Source: Alphaproteobacteria bacterium (GTDB taxonomy: Bacteria > Pseudomonadota > Alphaproteobacteria > UBA8366). Taken from it: a DNA stretch of 19,792 bases. Positions 7,827 to 15,152 of the stretch are shown one piece after another. Within the stretch, counting starts at the first letter, position 1, and each line of letters starts with the position of its first letter. The notes under the pieces were generated by a model. That model did no database searches. It was not told the DNA's origin and saw only the letters and a list, made by a program, of their open reading frames with translations. The stretch spans positions 1 to 19,792 of the forward strand of contig JASLSL010000171.1 in NCBI GenBank assembly GCA_030743445.1, read 5' to 3'. The position numbers and the translations under genes were made by a program.

Positions 7827-7852
7827 GGTCCGCTTCCGACCCGAAGCGGACC
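7827..7852. repeat. Perfect palindrome GGTCCGCTTC/GAAGCGGACC
   Basis: Ten-base perfect arms at 7827-7836 and 7843-7852 with a CGACCC loop. This is the best-preserved copy of the repeat family in the window and sits 20 bases after another copy. There is no T-tract, so it is not a typical intrinsic terminator. Confidence 0.75.
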
Positions 7853-8071
7853 AACCGACATATTTTCCGAGTATCGGCCCTCGACCCGCCATATTTGAAA
7901 TCGCTTGGGCTTTCATTCGTCATGGGGGACACGGACGATGGGGGCTTCGAGGTTCACCAAGATAAAATCTTCCGTGCGCTGGGACGGCTGGCGTTGGCCC
8001 GGCCGCGCCGAAGACGCTAATCTACTCGATCGACGATCCTGCGATAGGATGATCAGGGGGGTGCGCCCGAT

Positions 8072-10075
8072 ATGACCGCTAAGGTATCAGAGACACCCAG
8101 CAACATGCAGCTCGAGCCGGACGTGCTCGAGCGCATCTATACGACGATGCGCCGCATCCGGCGCTTCGACGAGCACACCGCCGAGCTGTTCGAGGAGGGC
8201 TTGGTCAAGGGCACGGCGCACAGCTACGTCGGCCAGGAGGCAATCGCCGCCGGGGTTTGCGCCAACCTGCGCGAGGACGACTTCATCGCCAGCAATCACC
8301 GCGGGCACGGCCACTGCATCGCCAAGGGTGCCAGCACCGACCGCATGATGGCCGAGCTGATGGGACGCGACACCGGCTATTGCCGAGGGCTCGGCGGCTC
8401 GATGCACATCGCCGACATGAGCCTCAACATCCTCGGCGCCAACGGCATTGTCGGGGCGGCCATGCCGCTCGCAACAGGCGCCGCGCTGGCGATCAAGCTC
8501 GAAGGCGGCGATCAGGTCGCGGTCGCATTCTTCGGCGACGGCGGGTCCAACCAGGGCGTGTTCCACGAGTCGACCAACTTGGCCGCGGTTTGGAAACTTC
8601 CGCTTATCCTGATTTGCGAGAACAACCAGTATGCGCTGAGCACCTCCTACCGGCGCTCGACCTCGGTCGAGCGCATTTCGAGCCGCGCTGCGGGGTACGA
8701 CATCCCGGGCGTCACCGTGGACGGCAACGACGCGACGGAGGTCTATGTCGTAGTGCAGGAGGCGATCGAGCGGGCGCGCGCCGGCGAGGGGCCGACACTG
8801 ATCGAGGCGCTGACCTACCGTTGGGGCCAGCACTCGATGCGGGCCAACCTCCCCGACCCGCGACCCAAGGAGGAGTACGACGCATGGATCGCCCGCGATC
8901 CGATAAAGCGGCTCGAGACCGCCCTCAAGCGCGATAAGATCGTCGCGGCGAAACGGCTCCGCGAGATCGGCGACGCGGTCGAGGGCGAGCTCGAGACCGC
9001 CGTCGCGTTCGGCAAGGAGGGGTCGGAGCCGACGTTCGACGATATGCTCGCCGCGGTCTACTCGCCGCACATCCCACACGACGAGCCGGGTCCAGAGTCG
9101 GATCGCGAGTTGACCTATGTCGAGGCGCTCAACGAGGCATTGGGCCAGGAGATGGCGCGTGACGAGCATGTGTTCGTGATGGGCGAGGACGTCGGCTTTA
9201 CCGGCGGCATTTTCGGCGTCACCAAGGGGCTGATGGACACGTTCGGCGAGGCGCGGGTACGCGACACGCCGATCTCCGAGGCCTCGTTCGTCGGTTGCGG
9301 CGTCGGGGCGGCGATAGCCGGCATGCGACCTGTCGTCGAGATCCAGATTTTCGACTTCGTCGCACTGACCATGGATATGCTGGTCAACCAAGCGGCCAAG
9401 TTCCGTTTCATGCTCGGTGGCAACCCGACGGTGCCGCTCGTGATACGCGGACCCCAGGGCGGCGGTATTCGCATGGCGGCGCAGCACAGCCAAAGCCTCG
9501 AGGCCTGGTTCACGCATGTGCCTGGCCTGGTCGTCGTCGCCCCCTCGACGCCGTACGACGCCAAGGGCCTATTGACCGCGGCGATCCGCGACGACAATCC
9601 GGTGATCCTGCTCGAGCAGAAGCTGCTCTACCTCGATCCGGCGGCGCCGGTGCCCGAGGAGCCTTACGCCATTCCAATCGGCAAGGCGGATGTCAAGCGC
9701 GAGGGAGGTGACGTCACCGTGATCGCCACCTCGGCGATGGTGCCGCGGGCGCTGGCGGCGGCGCGGTCGCTCGAGCGCGACGGGATCAGCGTCGAAGTGA
9801 TCGACCCGCGCACCCTCAAGCCGCTCGACGAGGAGACGATTCTCACCTCGGTGCGCAAGACCAACCGGCTGCTGATCGTTCACGAAGCCTGGCTCAAGGG
9901 CGGGTTCGGCGCCGAGGTCTCGGCCATGGTGGTGGAGAAGGCGTTCGACTGGCTCGACGCGCCGATCGTGCGGCTCGGCGCGCCCGACGCGCCGATGCCC
10001 TACAACGACGAGCTGGAGCGCGCGGCGATCCCCTCGCAGGAGCGAATCGCAAACGCGATCCGCGACTTACTGTAG
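8072..10075 (+). CDS. Fused alpha-beta thiamine-diphosphate 2-oxoacid dehydrogenase E1
   Basis: The 667-aa product joins an E1-alpha module (about residues 14-320) to an E1-beta module (about 346-667). Such enzymes decarboxylate a 2-oxoacid (or cleave acetoin) on thiamine diphosphate and hand the acyl group to a lipoyl-E2. The alpha half shows the ThDP/Mg motif GDGGSNQG (155-162) ending at ENN (183-185), plus SNHRGHGH and GRGLGGSMH-like text (CRGLGGSMH). The beta half shows VFVMGEDVG, DTPISEASF, GPQGGG and AQHSQSLEAW. No E2 or E3 gene is adjacent, so the acyl acceptor and substrate are unknown; acetoin dehydrogenase-like or branched-chain-like roles are both possible. The start ATG 8072 has an AGGGGGG site upstream. 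It is followed after 87 bases by an LLM oxidoreductase in the same direction, probably one transcript. Confidence 0.9.
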   Translation: MTAKVSETPSNMQLEPDVLERIYTTMRRIRRFDEHTAELFEEGLVKGTAHSYVGQEAIAAGVCANLREDDFIASNHRGHGHCIAKGASTDRMMAELMGRDTGYCRGLGGSMHIADMSLNILGANGIVGAAMPLATGAALAIKLEGGDQVAVAFFGDGGSNQGVFHESTNLAAVWKLPLILICENNQYALSTSYRRSTSVERISSRAAGYDIPGVTVDGNDATEVYVVVQEAIERARAGEGPTLIEALTYRWGQHSMRANLPDPRPKEEYDAWIARDPIKRLETALKRDKIVAAKRLREIGDAVEGELETAVAFGKEGSEPTFDDMLAAVYSPHIPHDEPGPESDRELTYVEALNEALGQEMARDEHVFVMGEDVGFTGGIFGVTKGLMDTFGEARVRDTPISEASFVGCGVGAAIAGMRPVVEIQIFDFVALTMDMLVNQAAKFRFMLGGNPTVPLVIRGPQGGGIRMAAQHSQSLEAWFTHVPGLVVVAPSTPYDAKGLLTAAIRDDNPVILLEQKLLYLDPAAPVPEEPYAIPIGKADVKREGGDVTVIATSAMVPRALAAARSLERDGISVEVIDPRTLKPLDEETILTSVRKTNRLLIVHEAWLKGGFGAEVSAMVVEKAFDWLDAPIVRLGAPDAPMPYNDELERAAIPSQERIANAIRDLL

Positions 10076-10162
10076 GCTGGCCGGACCGGCTCGGCGCCGA
10101 GGCGCGAGAAGAGGGGGTGTTGGCAGCCCTCGCGGGGCACGTCGGCCGAGGGAGGAAAGTCG

Positions 10163-11083
10163 ATGAAGTACGGAATGTCGATCATCGTCCGCGGCCAAGA
10201 CGCCGGCCGCGAGACATTCGACGCCATGGCCGAAAAGGCGGAAGCGGTCGGTCTCGACACCCTGTGGGCGAGCGATCATCTGATCTTGCCTCCGGTCCGC
10301 GTGTCGCGCTATCCGGGTCGCGCCGACGGACAGCTCCCGGACGCCTGGATCCAAGCCTATTACCAGCCATTCAGCGTCCTCAACTACCTCGCCGCCCGCA
10401 CCCGGACGGTCCGGCTCGGCACCAGCGTCCTCATCGTGCCGATGCGCAATCCGATCGAGATTGCCGCCCAGGTCGCCGAACTCGACCGGCTGAGCGAGGG
10501 ACGCTTCGACTTCGGCGTCGGCGTCGGTTGGTTCCGCGAGGAATTCGAAGCCCTCGGCTATCCGTTCGCTGAACGCGGCGCCCGCACCGACGAGGCACTG
10601 GCCCTGATGAAGACCCTGTGGAGCGAGAGTGAGGCCACCTTCGAGGGCAGATTCCATCGCTTCTCCGGGGCCAAGCTGGAGCCCAAGCCGATGCAGCGTC
10701 CACACCCGCCGATCTACGTCGGCGGCAGCTCGCCGGCAGCGCTGCGCCGCCTCGCCCGCTTCGGCGACGCCTGGCATCCCCTCAAGCCGACCCCCGATCA
10801 GCTGATCGAATTCAAGCCGGCCCTGGAGAAGGCCCTCGCCGCCGAGGGGCGCGCCCTCAACGACCTGCCGATCGTGCCGAAGGTGGCGCTGACCTTCCAG
10901 GACGGGCCGCCGGCGGAAGGCCAGGAGCCGACGGAAGGTCGGCCGCAGGACATCGTCGACAGCCTGCGTCGCTACGAGGACGCCGGGGCGACGGAATTCT
11001 GTTTCGACGTCAGGACGGAATCCCTGGTTGACGTGCTCGATACCATGGAGCGTTTTGCCGACGAGGTTCGCCAAAAGGTGTGA
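10163..11083 (+). CDS. LLM-class flavin/F420-dependent oxidoreductase (TIGR03619-like)
   Basis: A 306-aa luciferase-like oxidoreductase. It starts MKYGMSIIVRG and has SDH at residues 37-39, VLIVPMRNPIE, GVGVGWFREEFEALGYP and PPIYVGG. These match the same subfamily as the minus-strand LLM gene at 6494-7435 but the proteins are well diverged, so this is not a recent duplication. The start is set by GGAGGAAA eight or so bases upstream. It follows the fused E1 gene, suggesting both act on related intermediates; the substrate is unknown. F420 or FMN use cannot be decided from the sequence, though the nearby F420 locus favours F420. Confidence 0.88.
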   Translation: MKYGMSIIVRGQDAGRETFDAMAEKAEAVGLDTLWASDHLILPPVRVSRYPGRADGQLPDAWIQAYYQPFSVLNYLAARTRTVRLGTSVLIVPMRNPIEIAAQVAELDRLSEGRFDFGVGVGWFREEFEALGYPFAERGARTDEALALMKTLWSESEATFEGRFHRFSGAKLEPKPMQRPHPPIYVGGSSPAALRRLARFGDAWHPLKPTPDQLIEFKPALEKALAAEGRALNDLPIVPKVALTFQDGPPAEGQEPTEGRPQDIVDSLRRYEDAGATEFCFDVRTESLVDVLDTMERFADEVRQKV

Positions 11084-11134
11084 AGCGAAAATCCGCCGAC
11101 CGGCCACCGTCTACAAGCTCGATCTGACGAATTG

Positions 11135-11179
11135 ACCCCGCGGATGTCCGCTCCTGGAGCTGTAGCGGGCCGACGGGGT
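11135..11179. repeat. Nested hairpin between convergent genes, GTCCGCT family
   Basis: Inner arms GTCCGCT (11146-11152) and AGCGGGC (11164-11170) pair with one G-U. Outer arms ACCCCG (11135-11140) and CGGGGT (11174-11179) extend the structure. It lies in the 123-base gap between the LLM gene and the convergent acyl-CoA ligase and could stall transcription from both sides, but no T-tract follows. It is a member of the palindrome family found at 7780, 12961 and 14258-14700. Confidence 0.55.
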
Positions 11180-11206
11180 TGCCGGAAGCCCTCGTCGCCT
11201 TCGCCG

Positions 11207-12766
11207 TCAGCTGACCTGTTTGTCGCGACCTTCCCAAAAAGGCTTGCGCAATTCCGTCTTGAGGATCTTGCCGGCCCCCGACAGCGGCAAGGGTTGGTCC
11301 CGGAAGTCGACGCTCCGCGGGCACTTGAAGCCGGCAATCAGGTTGTGGCAATGGCCGATGATAGCGTCGGCGTCGGCTTGGGCGCCGTCCTTGAGGTGGA
11401 CGATGGCGTGCACCGTCTCCCCCCATTTGTCGTCGGGGATGCCGATGACCGCGGCCTCGGCGACCGCAGGATGCTGGTGGATGGCGTTCTCCACTTCCGC
11501 CGAATATACGTTCTCGCCGCCCGAGATGATCATGTCCTTCATGCGATCGACGACAAAGACGAACCCCCTCTCGTCCATGCGGCCACCGTCGCCGGTGCAC
11601 ATCCAGCCGTCGCGGACGGCCTGTTCGGTGAGATCGGGGCGGTTCCAGTAGCCGAGCATGACGTTGGGGCCGCGCACGCGGATCTCGCCGACCGTGCCTC
11701 GGTCGACCTCGACCCCGTTCTCGTCGCAGATCTTCACCTCGACCCCGAGGACCGCCTGTCCGGCCGACTTGTACATACCGGCGTCGGGGCCATCGAGGAC
11801 GTGATACTCCGGGCCCGTGCACGTCGCCAGGGGGGCAAGCTCGGTCTGGCCGTAGGCGTGGGTGAACTTGCACTCGGGGAGCACCTCCATGGCCCGTTGG
11901 ACAACCGCTTCCGGCATTGGCGAGGCGCCATAGACGATGGCTTCGAGGCTCGAGAGGTCGTAATCGCCGACGTTCGGGTCGTTGACCAGCATGTTGAGCA
12001 TGGTCGGCACCAACAGACCGTTGGTGATGCGGTGGTCGGCGATCGCCTGCAGGGTGGCGGCGGGGGTGAATCCCGGGATGAAGAAATGGACACCGGCGCA
12101 CATGGTGACGCCGAAGACGGCCAGTCCGTCGGCGATGTGGAACATGGGCGCCGCGTGCAGCCAGCGCATGCCGGTCTTGAAGCCGAGGCTGGGGATGACG
12201 TTGAAGTTGTTGCAGGTCATGTTCTGGTGGCTGAGCATGACGCCCTTCGAGCGTCCGGTGGTGCCGCCGGTGTAGAAGATGCCGGCGATGTCGTTGTAGC
12301 CGCGTTCGGCATCGTCGGCCGGGCTTGCTTCGGCGAGCAGGCGCTCGTAGTCGAGGAGGCCGTCGGGGGTTTCCCCGTCGCCGATGTAGACAACCTCGCG
12401 GACGCTCTCGAGCTGGCCGTCGAGCGCCGCCAGGACCTCTATGAACCGGTCGTCGATGAGGAGCACTTCCGAGCCGGAATCGTTTAGCCAGAAAGCGATC
12501 TCGGCCGGCGCCAAGCGCGTGTTGATAGGCACGAATACGGCGCCCGCCCAGGGAACCCCGTAGAAATACTCGAGATAGCGGTCGCTGTTCATGGCGAGGA
12601 TGGCGACCCGGTCGCCCGCCTTGACGCCGAGCCCTTGGAGCGCCCCGGCCAGCCGGGTGATGCGCTCATGACACTCGATCCACGTCCGCTCGCGGCCGGC
12701 GCACCACGTCGCCAGCTCGTTACCGCGTTGCTGGACCGCTCGTTTCAGCGCCTGTGTCAGATACAT
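11207..12766 (-). CDS. AMP-forming acyl-CoA synthetase/ligase
   Basis: Activates a carboxylic acid with ATP to an acyl-AMP and then to the CoA thioester. The 519-aa product has the adenylate-forming motifs in order: YTGGTTGRSKG (165-175, phosphate loop), AYGQTE (304-309), TGD (391-393), DRMKDMIISGGENV (407-420) and the C-terminal catalytic lysine in SGAGKILKTELR (Lys500). Length fits medium/long-chain fatty-acid-CoA ligases. No membrane segment or signal is seen, so it should be cytosolic. The acyl specificity cannot be read off. I chose ATG 12766 (GGAAGA upstream) over an in-frame start at 12823, as the usual N-terminus aligns here. It is monocistronic and convergent with the LLM gene. Confidence 0.93.
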   Translation of the reverse strand: MYLTQALKRAVQQRGNELATWCAGRERTWIECHERITRLAGALQGLGVKAGDRVAILAMNSDRYLEYFYGVPWAGAVFVPINTRLAPAEIAFWLNDSGSEVLLIDDRFIEVLAALDGQLESVREVVYIGDGETPDGLLDYERLLAEASPADDAERGYNDIAGIFYTGGTTGRSKGVMLSHQNMTCNNFNVIPSLGFKTGMRWLHAAPMFHIADGLAVFGVTMCAGVHFFIPGFTPAATLQAIADHRITNGLLVPTMLNMLVNDPNVGDYDLSSLEAIVYGASPMPEAVVQRAMEVLPECKFTHAYGQTELAPLATCTGPEYHVLDGPDAGMYKSAGQAVLGVEVKICDENGVEVDRGTVGEIRVRGPNVMLGYWNRPDLTEQAVRDGWMCTGDGGRMDERGFVFVVDRMKDMIISGGENVYSAEVENAIHQHPAVAEAAVIGIPDDKWGETVHAIVHLKDGAQADADAIIGHCHNLIAGFKCPRSVDFRDQPLPLSGAGKILKTELRKPFWEGRDKQVS

Positions 12767-12960
12767 GGCGATCTTCTTCCGGCTTGGACTCGACCCCGGC
12801 CACGAGCCTAACAAAATTCCCACACCTCTTGGAAGTCGCCGCCGGATCGAGCTCTATTCGAAACGCTGGTCGAATGTCGACTCTAGTCGGGTTAGCGGAA
12901 ATTGATTGATCTTACTTCTGCTTAAGGGCGCAAAGCGGACTCCGATAACGGCGTTACATT

Positions 12961-12988
12961 ACGTCCACGCATGACCCTAAGCGGACGT
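12961..12988. repeat. Palindrome ACGTCC/GGACGT, same repeat family
   Basis: Six-base arms at 12961-12966 and 12983-12988, with CTAAGCGGACGT on the right matching the AGCGGAC arm of the other copies. It lies about 50 bases before the transposase remnant. Another isolated half-site, AAAGCGGACT, is at 12932-12941. Confidence 0.45.
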
Positions 12989-13039
12989 TTAATTGGTGAT
13001 GCTTTTAAGTCAGCGGTAACTAAATTCTTGCGAATGTCG

Positions 13040-13153
13040 CGGGAGACGTTGTGGCGTGACGAACGAACCGGCCGATCCATCGGCGATGATGCCTTTGTTA
13101 AAGGATTCGAGAGACTCTCTGGCAGGCTCTCAAGGAACAAATGCCGGGGCTGA
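13040..13153 (+). pseudogene. C-terminal remnant of a REP-associated tyrosine transposase (RAYT-like)
   Basis: The frame reads RTGRSIGDDAFVKGFERL, then SGRL, and stops at 13151-13153. This resembles the conserved tail of IS200-like REP-associated transposases, which typically reads like RTGRPLG-x-x-x-F-x-x-x-LE, then a GR element and basic residues. The catalytic His-x-His and Tyr parts are not found upstream, where the frame turns into unrelated text. It is therefore a decayed tail, not an active gene. The match is from memory of the family motif, so it is tentative. The nearby palindromes could be the REP-type partners of such an enzyme. Confidence 0.45.
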
Positions 13154-13178
13154 GGGGAAAGCGGCAGTGTACGCAGTA

Positions 13179-13206
13179 TTGTGTCACCACACCCAGCCGG
13201 TATAAC
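13179..13206 (+). promoter_or_regulatory. Possible sigma-70 promoter for the permease gene
   Basis: TTGTGT (13179-13184) and TATAAC (13201-13206) are 16 bases apart, ending 60 bases before the permease ATG. This is the best -35/-10 pair seen in the gap, but such pairs occur by chance. Confidence 0.3.
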
Positions 13207-13266
13207 ACTCGCTGACCTTTCGAGGCAGCCGCGCCGAAGTGGCACGATCGAGAGACCCGCCGCCAA

Positions 13267-14217
13267 ATGCTCGCCTATATCATTCGCCGCCTCATCTACA
13301 TGATCCCGGTGCTTTTCGTGGTGACCGTAGTCGTGTTCAGCTTCGTCGAGTTGCTGCCGGGCGACATTGTCGAGACGTTGATCGGCGAAGAGGACGTCGA
13401 GGACCCCGAGGTTCGGAAGGCGCTGATCGAGGAGTTTGGGCTCGATCAGCCGATTTACGTCCGTTACGGCAAGTGGCTGTATCGCGTTGTACAGGGCGAC
13501 CTTGGCAAATCCCTGATCACGCGACGGGATGTGTCGCTCGAGCTGTTCGACCGAATCCCTGCGACGGCCTATCTCGGCTTCGCGGGGATGCTGCTCTCGA
13601 TGCTGATCGCGATCCCGCTTGGCACATTGGCGGCGCTGAAGCGCAATTCGCCGATCGACAACGCGGTGCAATTGTTTGCGCTCGCCGGCATCTCGATACC
13701 GGAGTTCTGGTTCGCGATCATGGCTATAATGTTGATCTCGCTGCATCTTGGTTGGCTGCCGACGTCTGGCTATACGAGTCCGATCGAGAACCTGCGGGAA
13801 AGCATCGAATTCCTGATCCTGCCTGCGATCGCGGTTGGTTTTCGCCAAGCGGCCTATACGACGCGGCTGACACGCTCCAGCATGCTCGACGAGATGAATA
13901 AGGAATATGTCGACGCGGCCCGCTCGCTTGGCTTCAGCGAGGCTAAGGTCAACTACAAATACACGCTGCGCAACGCCATGATCCCGACGCTGACGATCAG
14001 CGGCCTGCAGCTCGCCGACCTCCTTGGCGGCACCGTGGTGTTGGAGGTGATCTTCGCCTGGCCTGGTGTTGGACGTGTTATCTACGAGGCGATCATCCAG
14101 CGCGACTATCCGATGATTCAGTCGGGCGTCCTTGTGCTCGGCTTCTTCGTCGTGGTTGTAAATCTGCTGGTCGATATCGCCTATCGCTGGCTCAATCCGC
14201 GCGTTGAGCTACAATAA
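13267..14217 (+). CDS. ABC transporter permease, DppB/OppB type
   Basis: Inner-membrane subunit of a peptide/nickel/opine-type importer, 316 aa. It starts MLAYIIRRLIYMIPVLFVVTVVVF, with the first of about six membrane segments at residues 9-30. The usual LPGD follows, then the periplasmic loop with GDLGKSL. The EAA loop that docks with the ATPase begins EYVDAARSLGFSEAKV at residue 213, followed by LRNAMIPTLT. The family ending LVDIAYRWLNPR is intact, so the protein is full length. Oddly, no second permease, ATPase or binding protein follows or precedes it; the next 700 bases are repeats. Either it works with subunits encoded elsewhere or it is the survivor of a broken operon. The ribosome binding site is weak (GAGAG, about 13 bases upstream). 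Confidence 0.92.
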   Translation: MLAYIIRRLIYMIPVLFVVTVVVFSFVELLPGDIVETLIGEEDVEDPEVRKALIEEFGLDQPIYVRYGKWLYRVVQGDLGKSLITRRDVSLELFDRIPATAYLGFAGMLLSMLIAIPLGTLAALKRNSPIDNAVQLFALAGISIPEFWFAIMAIMLISLHLGWLPTSGYTSPIENLRESIEFLILPAIAVGFRQAAYTTRLTRSSMLDEMNKEYVDAARSLGFSEAKVNYKYTLRNAMIPTLTISGLQLADLLGGTVVLEVIFAWPGVGRVIYEAIIQRDYPMIQSGVLVLGFFVVVVNLLVDIAYRWLNPRVELQ

Positions 14218-14340
14218 ATTATTCCCATCAGCAATTTGGTCGGAAGTGATGTCAAAAATACGGCCGCTTTTGGCTAGGAACTGCCGCTGTCGCCACCGAC
14301 GACCGCTCTCAGGTGCTAAGCAGACATTCGGATGGATAAG

Positions 14341-14365
14341 GTCCGCTTTACCCTGAACAGCGGAC
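14341..14365. repeat. Palindrome GTCCGCT/AGCGGAC in the array
   Basis: Seven-base perfect arms at 14341-14347 and 14359-14365 around an 11-base centre. It is the clearest consensus-like copy of the array. Confidence 0.65.
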
Positions 14366-14415
14366 TATTTTCAGGGCCGACGGTTATGTCTACTCCTGAC
14401 CCAAAGCGGTCCTCG

Positions 14416-14559
14416 TCAGTAACAATCGAAACTCCTCTTGAACGATTCGCAAGGAAAGAAGTCAACGTATTCGGTACTGCCCGAAACCTTGCAGCCTGAA
14501 AACGCCAAGAGCAGGCCGAATAAGAGAATGACGCGCGCGAGGATTTCCATATTAAGCAT
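14416..14559 (-). CDS. Possible small lipoprotein (47 aa)
   Basis: A short minus-strand frame. The peptide begins MLNMEILARVILLFGLLLAF, a charged start plus hydrophobic stretch, directly followed by SGC, a plausible lipobox (FSGC, cysteine at residue 23). A mature part of about 25 residues contains two further cysteines (FFPCESF and FDCY). This is the layout of small bacterial lipoproteins anchored after signal peptidase II cleavage. The ribosome binding site is weak (GAGAA) and the lipobox -3 residue (Phe) is not ideal. No homologue is recalled. It sits inside the palindrome array, so it may be a relic or chance. Confidence 0.35.
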   Translation of the reverse strand: MLNMEILARVILLFGLLLAFSGCKVSGSTEYVDFFPCESFKRSFDCY

Positions 14560-14622
14560 GGTTCTCTATCGGTCGATTGCGCGGTGCTTCGAACCATAAA
14601 CATCGTGCCACGGATAATCGAC

Positions 14623-14652
14623 AATGTCTCCTCCTGGCAAATAGCAGACATT
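14623..14652. repeat. Palindrome AATGTCT/AGACATT in the array
   Basis: Seven-base perfect arms at 14623-14629 and 14646-14652, with a CTCCTGGC centre as in other copies. Confidence 0.55.
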
Positions 14653-14670
14653 AATCCCGACGGCTTCGAT

Positions 14671-14695
14671 GTCCGGTTACGGGATGAAAGCGGAC
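14671..14695. repeat. Palindrome GTCCG/CGGAC in the array
   Basis: Arms at 14671-14675 and 14691-14695, extended by AT before and CTT after as in the 7827 copy. It is the last recognisable copy before the tRNA gene. Confidence 0.5.
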
Positions 14696-14700
14696 CTTCT

Positions 14701-14910
14701 GGCGGTACGGCGATCACTCGTTATCCGTAAGTCCACTAGCATGTGGGCCACCAACTTGATGCCCCCGATTACCTCATGCGTTGGGGCCGTTTCTCGATTT
14801 TCCGGGGGCGGATCAGGGGAATACGCACTAGCAATGCTCCAGCCACCCTTCAAACCGCTCAAAAGGGGCTCGAAACGCCGCTGAGTGATTGCTATTCGAT
14901 TGCTAGAAGC
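14701..14910. other. Unassigned sequence 3' of the tRNA-Ala gene
   Basis: 210 bases with no gene I can support. A 79-codon minus-strand frame (14677-14916) is open and reads RRFEPLLSGLKGGWS early on, but I recognise no family and it overlaps the last palindrome. It lies where an island integrated at the tRNA 3' end would sit, yet no integrase motif or duplicated tRNA end was found. Confidence 0.3.
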
Positions 14911-14948
14911 AAACAACGGATCAGTGCTGAAACACTGATCCGTTGTTT
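14911..14948 (-). terminator. Intrinsic terminator after tRNA-Ala
   Basis: A perfect 16-base stem (14911-14926 with 14933-14948) around a six-base loop, starting only four bases beyond the tRNA CCA on the minus strand. The stem is AAACAACGG... on one side and ...CCGTTGTTT on the other. A-rich and T-rich flanks on both sides make it potentially bidirectional. The minus-strand T-tract is short (TTGTTTGCTT). Confidence 0.8.
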
Positions 14949-14952
14949 TTAT

Positions 14953-15028
<76 letters not shown>

Positions 15029-15152
15029 ATGCGATGCCCGGCGGCGGCGCAAACGCCCTGGACCACCGGGTTTTCGTCCGACCGGGCCCTATATCGTCAT
15101 GCGGCGGGTCCGAGGCAAGGGAAAAGTTCGCCGTATCGCGACGACCGCCGCC

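Larger units (their letters stand above)
7436..8071. other. Divergent intergenic region with palindromic repeats
   Basis: 636 bases between the divergent LLM and E1 genes, so it should hold both promoters, though I could not fix a convincing -35/-10 pair. Open frames here (for example minus 7606-7932) translate to the disordered, Arg/Ser-rich text typical of repeat DNA and match no family. Two palindromes of a family seen elsewhere in the window lie at 7780-7807 and 7827-7852. The E1 ribosome binding site (AGGGGGG, about 8053-8060) is at the right end. Confidence 0.6.
12767..13266. other. Low-coding region with repeat and transposase remnants
   Basis: 500 bases upstream of both the acyl-CoA ligase and the permease gene, less GC-rich than its neighbours. 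It contains one palindrome of the GTCCG/CGGAC family (12961-12988), a probable transposase C-terminal remnant (13040-13153) and a possible promoter (13179-13206). I recognise nothing else; it should also hold the ligase promoter at its left side. Confidence 0.6.
14258..14700. repeat. Array of about six degenerate GTCCGCT/AGCGGAC palindromes
   Basis: Copies, from best-recognised sites, lie near 14262-14290 (GGCCGCTTTTGGCTAGGA), 14302-14326, 14341-14365, 14387-14410 (TGTCTACTCCTGACCCAAAG), 14623-14652 and 14671-14695. Each has a left arm resembling ATGTCCGCTT, a centre often containing CTGGC or CCTGA, and a right arm resembling AGCGGACAT. The first four are spaced about 40-45 bases apart. The copies differ from each other, so they look old. 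They start about 45 bases after the permease stop. Confidence 0.6.

Noticed and set aside
7606..7932. 108-codon minus-strand frame before the E1 gene
   Set aside because: It runs through both palindromes and translates them into repeat-like text; no family or signal seen.
8087..9517. Long minus-strand open frame of 476 codons opposite the E1 gene
   Set aside because: It is a GC-rich antisense shadow; its Asp/Arg/Val-rich text fits no family while the plus frame is a clear E1.
14316..14717. 133-codon minus-strand frame over the repeat array
   Set aside because: It is built from the translated palindrome copies; no conserved domain.
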